Source: LW23 sp041287705 (GTDB lineage Bacteria > Verrucomicrobiota > Verrucomicrobiia > Methylacidiphilales > UBA1321). Taken from it: a stretch of DNA of 5,002 nt. Below are positions 1 to 5,002 of this stretch, piece by piece. The notes beneath the pieces were generated by a model. It did no database searches, had not been told where the DNA came from, and saw only the letters and a program-made list of their open reading frames with translations. The position numbers and the translations under genes were made by a program. Each line of letters starts with the position of its first letter. Position 1 is the stretch's first letter. Where the stretch lies: NCBI GenBank assembly GCA_041287705.1, contig JBGGNE010000403.1, positions 1-5,002 of the forward strand, written 5' to 3'.

Positions 1-1
1 C

Positions 2-961
2 ACCCTGGATAAGATCTGGGCCATGTGCGACGAGCTGATCGAAGAGCATCAGCGCAATGGCTTCCTGGGCGAATTCGCGCCGACTATTGCTTCGACAGGA
101 CGCGCTTTTGCCGGCACTGCGGACCGCGTTATCGCCACCGCGGAGCTGACGGAAGAGTTGGTCAACAATGGCGACGGTCTGAAGCCGGTTGAAAACGTCG
201 AAGTCAATGTGAGCGTGACGAATCCTCGCAACGTGCCATTTGATGCAGAACTCTCCGTTGTCGCCCGTACGCTGGATGGTCGCCAGGTGAATGGCGTTGT
301 GCCGGTAACGGTGCCCGTACCCGCCGGCGCTACCATCACAAGAACGCTGCGAGTGACGGCTCCGCCCGTCATCAAGGAAGGTTTCCGCGTCGCACTGGAA
401 AGCCGCAATCGCGATCTCTTCGGTACCGACCTGGTGATTCGCCCCCGCCGCGTGCTTAACGTCAAGGATGTGCCTGCCACATTTACGCTCAACCTGCACG
501 GCTTCCCCGCCGTCGAGGCTGAGATTGCAAAGCTGGAAGGCAACAGACTCGGGTTCACCTTCACCGTTCAGGATTCCAACATCACCATCGATCGCGCTGA
601 GCCCTGGGCGAAGTCTTCCCTGGAGCTCTTCTTCCGCCAGTCCGCCAGCAGTCCCATCAAGCAGATCTTCCTGCTGCCTGCCCCAAAGGGTGGCACACCA
701 GTGGCGCTGGCAGCCGGCAAACCGCTTCAGGAAATCACCGGCTTCGAGATGACACAGGAATGGGAACCGCTGAGCTACACGCTGAAAGTCGTGGCACCCA
801 GGGAACTCCTTGGCCTCAGCGCCACCTCGGACAAATTCCTGTTCGACTTCTACGCCCGCCTCACTGCACTTGGCGAAGCGCACAGCGGCGGCATCACCCG
901 CCTGGGCGGCAAGCAGAACTCGCACGTTAACTCAGATACCTTCGCGCAAATCGCCAGCTAA
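2..961 (+). CDS. Glycoside hydrolase (probable GH4 family) C-terminus with CBM9-like domain, 5' partial
   Basis: The reading frame is open from the first bases of the window, so the true start lies upstream and the ATG at 23 is internal; 319 residues are visible. Residues 1-17 (TLDKIWAMCDELIEEHQ) resemble the C-terminal helix of GH4 NAD-dependent alpha-galactosidases/alpha-glucosidases, which often end in a LDEIW..DELIEAH-like segment. Instead of ending there, the chain continues through a beta-rich, Val/Thr-rich region (about 60-125; NVEVNVSVTNPRNVPF) like an immunoglobulin-type sandwich. A second domain follows (about 160-300), with EPWAKSSLELFF and FLFDFYARL resembling strands of family 9 carbohydrate-binding modules. 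No catalytic GH4 residues lie inside the window. The inferred role is oligo- or polysaccharide hydrolysis with an accessory sugar-binding end. GH4 enzymes are usually cytoplasmic and lack such modules, so either the fusion is unusual or the catalytic family is different. I am fairly sure of a carbohydrate-active enzyme and less sure of GH4. A strong terminator follows 68 bases downstream. Confidence 0.6.
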   Translation, partial: TLDKIWAMCDELIEEHQRNGFLGEFAPTIASTGRAFAGTADRVIATAELTEELVNNGDGLKPVENVEVNVSVTNPRNVPFDAELSVVARTLDGRQVNGVVPVTVPVPAGATITRTLRVTAPPVIKEGFRVALESRNRDLFGTDLVIRPRRVLNVKDVPATFTLNLHGFPAVEAEIAKLEGNRLGFTFTVQDSNITIDRAEPWAKSSLELFFRQSASSPIKQIFLLPAPKGGTPVALAAGKPLQEITGFEMTQEWEPLSYTLKVVAPRELLGLSATSDKFLFDFYARLTALGEAHSGGITRLGGKQNSHVNSDTFAQIAS

Positions 962-972
962 CCGACGTGGCA

Positions 973-1001
973 CCGGATCCTTTTACGGAAACGGGATCCG
1001 G
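973..1001. repeat. Perfect 8-bp inverted repeat (CCGGATCC / GGATCCGG)
   Basis: CCGGATCC at 973-980 is mirrored by GGATCCGG at 994-1001 with a 13-base spacer. It lies 11 bases after the stop codon of the first gene. No T-run follows the right arm, so it is not a complete intrinsic terminator alone. It may stabilise the 3' end of the transcript. A second, overlapping palindrome, CGGATC-T-GATCCG (999-1011), reuses part of the right arm. Confidence 0.6.
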
Positions 1002-1028
1002 ATCTGATCCGCAGTATCTGTACATCAG

Positions 1029-1075
1029 ACAGCCTGGATGCCAAGAAATTGGTGTTCAGGCTGTTTTGCTTTTTT
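1029..1075 (+). terminator. Intrinsic terminator after the GH4-like gene
   Basis: ACAGCCTG (1029-1036) pairs perfectly with CAGGCTGT (1057-1064). The loop is about 20 bases and can be partly closed by G-U and A-U pairs. The stem runs directly into TTTTGCTTTTTT, ending at 1075. A GC-containing 8-bp stem followed by a U-rich tract is the classical rho-independent form, and it sits 68 bases after the stop codon at 961. It points on the plus strand, so it should end the transcript of the first gene before it runs into the MoxR gene. Confidence 0.75.
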
Positions 1076-1117
1076 CAGCTGGTTTTACGGCACCTGAAAA
1101 ACAGACGGGCAAAACAG
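1061..1117. repeat. Nested inverted repeat (9-bp outer, 8-bp inner arms)
   Basis: CTGTTTTGC (1061-1069) is the exact reverse complement of GCAAAACAG (1109-1117). Inside it, TTTTTCAG (1071-1078) is the exact reverse complement of CTGAAAAA (1094-1101). Together they can fold as one long, mostly A-T hairpin with a small asymmetric internal loop. The outer left arm shares CTGT (1061-1064) and the following T-run with the terminator hairpin at 1029-1064, so the two structures cannot form at once. Confidence 0.6.
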
Positions 1118-1164
1118 TGTCGCGTCGATTTCGGCGGTGTGAGCCAAAAAGCTAAACCTCCCGA

Positions 1165-1194
1165 AGATAAAAGCCCTCCATGCCACCCAGAGGC
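1165..1194 (-). terminator. Possible weak intrinsic terminator after MoxR
   Basis: Read on the minus strand, GCCTC (1194-1190) can pair with GAGGGC (1178-1173) with one bulged base and an 11-base loop, followed at once by TTTTATCTT. It is about 107 bases past the MoxR stop codon. The stem is short and bulged, so the call is tentative. It would lie inside the doubtful small ORF at 1152-1256, which weakens one or the other. Confidence 0.3.
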
Positions 1195-1300
1195 AGTAGT
1201 CCCTCAAAGAGGTCATACAGTCTCTGGCTGGCACGGGGAGCGGAAGCCCGGATCATAACAAGGACGCTGATACGGAGCTGACCGAGGATCGCGCTTGAAG

Positions 1301-2314
<1,014 letters not shown>

Positions 2315-2523
2315 GTATTAGGCACCTATATAAGGAGGGGAGAAAAGGGGAAACTCCGTGCAGAATCTTGGGCGCAATGCCTCGGGGTAAGCAAGCGCAA
2401 AAGCGCCTCGTGCGCCGTCCGCGCGCATCTTTGTAAGGCTATGATCGATTTTGTAGTACGATAGCGCAAGAAGAGCTATCATCAGGTAAACAGCCTCTTC
2501 ATCCCCTCCCCGCTTTCTGGTTC
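2315..2523. promoter_or_regulatory. Divergent intergenic region between MoxR and the GYF_2 gene
   Basis: The 209 bases separate two divergently transcribed genes and so must carry promoters for both. No strong -35/-10 pair stands out. On the plus side, TATCAT (2477-2482) is one mismatch from TATAAT but has no good -35 at 17 bases. On the minus side, TATATA (about 2327-2332) is a weak -10 very close to the start. The region also holds short hairpins GCGC-AAAA-GCGC (2395-2406) and GTGCGC/GCGCAT (2410-2415/2423-2428), and three copies of a GCTATC-like element (2438-2442, inverted 2460-2465, 2475-2480). Confidence 0.5.
2323..2327 (-). promoter_or_regulatory. Ribosome binding site of the MoxR gene
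   Basis: On the minus strand AGGTG lies eight bases before the ATG at 2314. It matches part of the GGAGGTGA anti-Shine-Dalgarno complement. It is the only start in the window with a recognisable site at normal spacing. Confidence 0.5.
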
Positions 2524-3111
2524 ATGGAGCAATTCTACTACAAAAATAACCAAGACAAATCGATCGGGCCGGTCAGTTATTATGGGCTGACTGTCCTGAG
2601 CCATAACGGCAGCATCGATCGCAAGACGCTGGTGCGTCTTGAAAATACTGAAAAATGGGTCGAGTTTGGGACCATAGAGCGGCACGACAAGTCACACATA
2701 CAAAAGTCCATTTTCGACTGGATGTGGCTTTATGCACTGGTGGCTTTTTTCCTTGCGTACGCGCTATTGAAACTCCCCACGAAAGAATTACCCCCTTCGT
2801 TTATGAAGGCGGTAAACAGCCAGCACCTTGCCATACAGACAAGCGCCGCTATTGATAAATCGCAGCTTCTTGCCCGACAAAATACGCAGGCTAAAGAAGC
2901 ACTGGGTGACGATATCCTGGTAAAGCCACTGCCCGGCCAACCGCTGACGCTGGTGGAACACAGCACCTGCGTGGAAGGAAAGCTGTATATCGAAGGCAAA
3001 ATGGCCAGCGGAACGCTTATGGTAACCATGGACTATGGCATAAAGAACGACTTCACCGTCCTCAAAGTGGTAATGGAGAATGGCAAAGTCATTGATCTGC
3101 TGGCGCCGTGA
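2524..3111 (+). CDS. GYF_2-domain single-pass membrane protein of unknown function
   Basis: This is a 195-residue protein. Residues 1-51 (FYYKNNQDKSIGPVSYYGL ... TLVRLENTEKWVEFGTI) match the pattern of the bacterial GYF_2 domain: an aromatic start, a GPVS turn, a helix, then a TLV...W segment near the end. Residues 66-84 form a hydrophobic membrane helix (WMWLYALVAFFLAYALLKL). Residues 85-195 would lie on the other side of the membrane and contain a predicted beta-rich end (about 140-195, with GKLYIEGKM and VVMENGKVIDLL) that I do not recognise. By the usual topology the GYF_2 part would be cytoplasmic, where such domains are thought to mediate protein contacts. ATG 2524 is the only ATG, GTG or TTG start in frame after the stop at 2434-2436. 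No Shine-Dalgarno precedes it. The gene is more AT-rich than its neighbours (24 G/C in 60 bases at 2521-2580, against 41 in 60 at 4501-4560), hinting at a different origin or weak selection. Confidence 0.85.
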   Translation: MEQFYYKNNQDKSIGPVSYYGLTVLSHNGSIDRKTLVRLENTEKWVEFGTIERHDKSHIQKSIFDWMWLYALVAFFLAYALLKLPTKELPPSFMKAVNSQHLAIQTSAAIDKSQLLARQNTQAKEALGDDILVKPLPGQPLTLVEHSTCVEGKLYIEGKMASGTLMVTMDYGIKNDFTVLKVVMENGKVIDLLAP

Positions 3112-3229
3112 CAATGTAGATCAACGCCGACCGCTAATATCCCCGCTCTGGGCCGAACTGTTAATTATCCTTGGAGGCAACGCCCAACTGTGGTGCACTG
3201 GCCCCGACTCGACTGACTTACCTAACACT
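3112..3229 (+). promoter_or_regulatory. Leader of the Nudix gene with a displaced GGAGG
   Basis: The 118 bases between the GYF_2 gene and the Nudix start may carry a promoter (AT-rich TTAATTAT at 3161-3168), but no clear -35/-10 pair is visible. GGAGG (3173-3177) is a strong Shine-Dalgarno core, yet it is 52 bases before the ATG at 3230. Downstream of it lie GTG codons at 3190 and 3193 in another frame, giving an eight-codon ORF that ends at 3216, and a CTG at 3188 in the Nudix frame. Confidence 0.35.
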
Positions 3230-3931
3230 ATGGCGGAAGACATCTTTGACGTAGTAGATGACCAGGACCGCGTGGTGCGGCAGGAACGGCGAAGCGTGGT
3301 GCATGCCCAGGGGCTGCTGCATCGAGCCGTGCATATTCTGGTGTTCAACGCCGCAGGCCAGGTCTTTCTGCAGCAGCGCTCGTCGCTTAAAGATCAGTTT
3401 CCGCTTCGCTGGGACAGCAGCAGCAGCGGCCATGTGGATGCCGGCGAAGACTATGACACCGCCGCCGTTCGAGAGATAGCTGAAGAGCTCGGCGTCCCCT
3501 CCCCCGCCGTATCGCTGCAGCCTGCCCCGGGCCCGGGCGCTATCGACCCGCAATCCGGCACTGTCCCCCAGGTAGCGGCAGCCGAAGCCGCTGCCATTGA
3601 ACAAAGTGACGGCGCCGGCGGCGGCTTCCCCATTACGCTGCCCCCGGCGGATGAAGAAATGATCGCTTACCCTTTTGCCGCCGCGCTCCATCCCCTGCAG
3701 CGTCTTTTCTACCTGACAGCGTGCCCGCAGACGGGAAATGAGTTTGTGTGGGTCTATCGCTGGCAGTTTGAAGGCCCCTTCAGCCTGTGCCCCAGGGAGA
3801 TTATGGGCGGTGGCTTCTACTCTCCACAGGCTGTCGAGGAGTGGCTGGCCGCCAGTCCGGAGGATTTTGCGCCCGCATTTGCCTATCTGTGGCCGCGCGT
3901 GCTAAGCAGTCAGCAGAATACGCCGCTATGA
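3230..3931 (+). CDS. Nudix hydrolase (YfcD/IPP-isomerase-like) with an insertion
   Basis: Taken from ATG 3230, the protein has 233 residues and starts MAEDIFDVVDDQDRVV, as many members of this family do. The longer in-frame ORF from 3080 would overlap the preceding gene and adds no recognisable sequence. The Nudix box is complete at 67-89: G67, E73, R81-E82, E85-E86, G88, hydrophobic V89, so divalent-metal-dependent cleavage of a nucleoside diphosphate-X or related pyrophosphate is expected. The substrate is unknown. After the box, relatives normally continue within a short distance into the equivalent of LFYLTACPQTGNEFVWVYR and DFAPAF; here about 60 Ala/Pro/Gly-rich residues (about 91-155) intervene, accounting for a length above the roughly 180 residues usual for the group. 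The catalytic helix is intact, so activity is likely kept. The stop codon overlaps the next start (ATGA, 3928-3931), implying translational coupling. No Shine-Dalgarno lies at normal distance. Confidence 0.92.
   Translation: MAEDIFDVVDDQDRVVRQERRSVVHAQGLLHRAVHILVFNAAGQVFLQQRSSLKDQFPLRWDSSSSGHVDAGEDYDTAAVREIAEELGVPSPAVSLQPAPGPGAIDPQSGTVPQVAAAEAAAIEQSDGAGGGFPITLPPADEEMIAYPFAAALHPLQRLFYLTACPQTGNEFVWVYRWQFEGPFSLCPREIMGGGFYSPQAVEEWLAASPEDFAPAFAYLWPRVLSSQQNTPL
3500..3694 (+). other. Ala/Pro/Gly-rich insertion segment within the Nudix gene
   Basis: This covers about residues 91-155 of the Nudix protein. It is low in complexity (PAPGPGAIDP, VAAAEAAAIEQ, DGAGGG) and separates the Nudix helix from the family's conserved C-terminal part. 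It includes a 12-base perfect palindrome, CCCGGGCCCGGG (3526-3537). Boundaries are estimated from remembered family pattern, not from an alignment. Confidence 0.5.
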
Positions 3932-4701
3932 CAAACGAAGGTCCGCATCTGGAAGGTCTGTTGCGGCGCCTGGCGGAATGCCCGCCGGAGTTCCAGCTTG
4001 CTCCCTGGCTGGAGAATCTGGGCAAAACGGGCCAGGGCACGGTGCATGTGGACGCTCTGGTTCGCGACTGGCTGTATGACGCCGGCATGGAACCGCTGGC
4101 CCAGCATGAAGCGGCCCGATATCGCACCGTCACCATAAAGCCCAAAGCGACCACTGAACTGACCGCCACCACCGCCTCGGTGCCGCTGGCCGGAGCACCA
4201 ACCGATACCGGAGCAAAGTCAAAAGCGAAAGATAAGGCTAAGGAAAAAGCAAAGGACAAGGAATCGGACAAAGAGAAGCTGGAACAGACTGCGCTGGCCG
4301 CCAATGCCCCGGCTATTACCAGCTGGCTGCGTCTGGTCAGCGTTAGTATCTGGCTGCTGAGCGACCAGACTTTTCTGAAGTGCAAGGCTCAGCGTGCCAG
4401 TGTGCTGGCGTTCCTTAATACCGAGCTGGATGAAGTCGCGCAGGTTTCGGACGCCGCCCTGTATGTCACCGATGGAGATCGCCGCGAAGAACTGGTGCGC
4501 CGCGCCCTGCGGGCCTTCAGTTTGCGCCCGGCCCGTGAAAGCCGCGATCATGCGAACGATCGCCTGACTACGCTGGACTCCGTGGAACTGCGCCGTGTTG
4601 CCATAGCCGCCCGTCAGGCCGAAGAGCGCGCCCGTGCCATCCGCGAAGCCATGGCCCGCAAAGCCGCTGAGGAAGCCGCGGCGACTTATAACCGGGAGTA
4701 G
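3928..4701 (+). CDS. Unrecognised protein with a Lys-rich repeat linker
   Basis: This is a 257-residue protein. The start is set at ATG 3928, which overlaps the Nudix stop as ATGA; the frame is open further upstream to 3787, but that part would lie inside the Nudix gene. Three parts are visible: an N-terminal segment (1-70; GGTVHV-like stretch GQGTVHVDALVRDWLYDAG), a hydrophilic linker (about 71-120) with tandem KAKD/KAKE repeats (99-118), and a helical C-terminal part (about 125-257). The last contains ITSWLRLVSVSIWLL (130-144), TDGDRREELVRRALRAFSLRP and a very charged helix (RLTTLDSVELRRVAIAARQ then AEERARAIREAMARKAAEE). There is no signal peptide, and the only hydrophobic stretch (about 133-144) is short for a membrane helix, so a cytoplasmic protein is likely. 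I do not recognise a named family, although the C-terminal motif looks like one that would be conserved. Coupling suggests it is made together with the Nudix enzyme. The basic linker might contact nucleic acid or an acidic partner, which is inference only. Confidence 0.85.
   Translation: MTNEGPHLEGLLRRLAECPPEFQLAPWLENLGKTGQGTVHVDALVRDWLYDAGMEPLAQHEAARYRTVTIKPKATTELTATTASVPLAGAPTDTGAKSKAKDKAKEKAKDKESDKEKLEQTALAANAPAITSWLRLVSVSIWLLSDQTFLKCKAQRASVLAFLNTELDEVAQVSDAALYVTDGDRREELVRRALRAFSLRPARESRDHANDRLTTLDSVELRRVAIAARQAEERARAIREAMARKAAEEAAATYNRE
4222..4281 (+). repeat. Five tandem 12-base units encoding KAKD-type repeats
   Basis: The units encode KAKD, KAKE, KAKD, KESD and KEKL, the first three nearly perfect at protein level and the last two degenerate. 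Lysine codons alternate AAA and AAG, and alanine codons vary (GCG, GCT, GCA). The repeat is therefore old or selected at protein level rather than a fresh slippage product. Confidence 0.75.
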
Positions 4702-4740
4702 GCGTGAGTACGTGGGAGAACGCGGGTGTTCACCACTACT

Positions 4741-5002
4741 TTAACACACAAACACCGCCCATCCATGCGGTTCCAGAGTCAGCGGGCGTTCGCCTGTCCA
4801 CAGAGTGGATTCTCCCGTGTAGATATCGAGCTGATGCACGGCGTGGGTAGAGGCGGAGTAGAACTCCGGCGGCAGCGTAATGCGGCGCGTCAGCGAATCC
4901 GCGCCTTCGTTAAAGAGCATGACGACGTGCGTGGGACGTACCGGGGAAGCGCTTGTTTCATTGATGTAGGAGGAGCCTTTCGAGACAACGTAGCGGGCTC
5001 GC
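4741..5002 (-). CDS. C-terminal domain of a probable glycoside hydrolase, 5' partial
   Basis: On the minus strand an open frame enters from the right edge and stops at TAA (4743-4741), giving 86 residues with no internal stop. It starts RARYVVSKGSSYINE and ends TLEPHGWAVFVC. The segments VVMLFNEGADSLTRRITLP, LDIYTGESTLWTGERPLTL and EPHGWAVFV follow the pattern of the small terminal beta domain in many glycoside hydrolases (for example GH36, GH42 or GH13 types), where a 'D.(W/Y)TGE ... L.L.P.G..V' ending is common. The family cannot be fixed without the catalytic part. It converges with the Lys-rich protein gene, 39 bases apart, and no clear terminator lies between. With the first gene of the window it suggests a carbohydrate-use neighbourhood. 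Confidence 0.6.
   Translation of the reverse strand, partial: RARYVVSKGSSYINETSASPVRPTHVVMLFNEGADSLTRRITLPPEFYSASTHAVHQLDIYTGESTLWTGERPLTLEPHGWAVFVC

Larger units (their letters stand above)
962..1300. other. Gene-free convergent spacer (339 bases)
   Basis: This spacer separates the stop of the carbohydrate-active gene (+) from the stop of the MoxR gene (-). It holds an 8-bp inverted repeat (973-980/994-1001), an intrinsic terminator for the plus strand (1029-1075), a nested inverted repeat (1061-1117) and a weak minus-strand terminator (about 1169-1194). One short minus-strand ORF (1152-1256, 34 residues) cannot be confirmed. Longer plus-strand frames here have compositions and lengths expected by chance and no similarity I recognise. 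I see no tRNA cloverleaf or mobile element ends. Confidence 0.7.

Noticed and set aside
1049..1258. Plus-strand ORF of 69 codons in the convergent spacer
   Set aside because: It begins inside the terminator hairpin region, lacks a ribosome binding site and has no recognisable sequence; chance is the better explanation.
2377..2436. 19-codon ORF for a very basic peptide (MPRGKQAQKRLVRRPRASL) upstream of the GYF_2 gene
   Set aside because: It has no ribosome binding site, and the GC-rich hairpins at 2395-2428 explain the Arg-rich translation. It is too short to support without conservation.
2431..2482. Sigma-70 promoter for the GYF_2 gene (TTGTAA or TTGTAG with TACGAT or TATCAT)
   Set aside because: Every pairing with reasonable boxes needs a spacing of about 20 bases, or has a poor -10 at 17; not good enough to call.
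3080..3229. N-terminal extension of the Nudix protein to ATG 3080
   Set aside because: It overlaps the end of the GYF_2 gene, adds 50 residues unlike the family, and the family start MAEDIFDVVD fits ATG 3230.
3787..3927. Earlier start of the Lys-linker protein inside the Nudix gene
   Set aside because: It would overlap the Nudix coding region by about 140 bases; the ATGA coupling start at 3928 is more natural.
4725..4756. GGTGTT / AACACC inverted repeat as a terminator between the two convergent genes
   Set aside because: Only six pairs with a 20-base loop, no U-tract on either strand, and the right arm lies in the coding end of the next gene.

Overview
The window reads as chromosomal DNA from a moderately GC-rich, Gram-negative-type bacterium, probably a free-living carbohydrate degrader. 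A glycoside hydrolase fused to a CBM9-like domain, together with a second sugar-hydrolase-like C-terminus, would fit Verrucomicrobiota, Lentisphaerota, Planctomycetota, Armatimonadota or Acidobacteriota. I cannot place it more closely from sequence alone. Most apparent starts lack a clear Shine-Dalgarno sequence. No phage, IS, tRNA, rRNA or CRISPR features are visible.

Layout. (1) Positions 2-961 (+): 3' end of a large protein whose first residues look like the C-terminal helix of a family 4 glycoside hydrolase, followed by two beta-rich domains, the second CBM9-like. (2) Positions 962-1300: gene-free convergent spacer with a strong intrinsic terminator (1029-1075), overlapping inverted repeats, a weaker minus-strand terminator and one doubtful small ORF. 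(3) Positions 1301-2314 (-): complete MoxR-type AAA+ ATPase. (4) Positions 2315-2523: divergent promoter region with several short inverted repeats. (5) Positions 2524-3111 (+): small membrane protein with an N-terminal GYF_2-like domain. (6) Positions 3230-3931 (+): Nudix hydrolase with an unusual Ala/Pro/Gly-rich insertion. (7) Positions 3928-4701 (+): unrecognised protein with a Lys-rich repeat linker, overlapping the Nudix stop codon by ATGA. (8) Positions 4741-5002 (-): C-terminal end of a protein entering from the right, resembling the terminal beta domain of a glycoside hydrolase.

The two end genes suggest sugar metabolism nearby. The middle genes look like housekeeping or unknown functions rather than one pathway. 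The only well-supported operonic link is Nudix plus the Lys-rich protein, through translational coupling. MoxR has no visible DUF58 or VWA partner on its downstream side. I found no convincing new system. The most unusual items are the insertion in the Nudix protein, the coupled unknown protein, and the alternative hairpins after the first gene.
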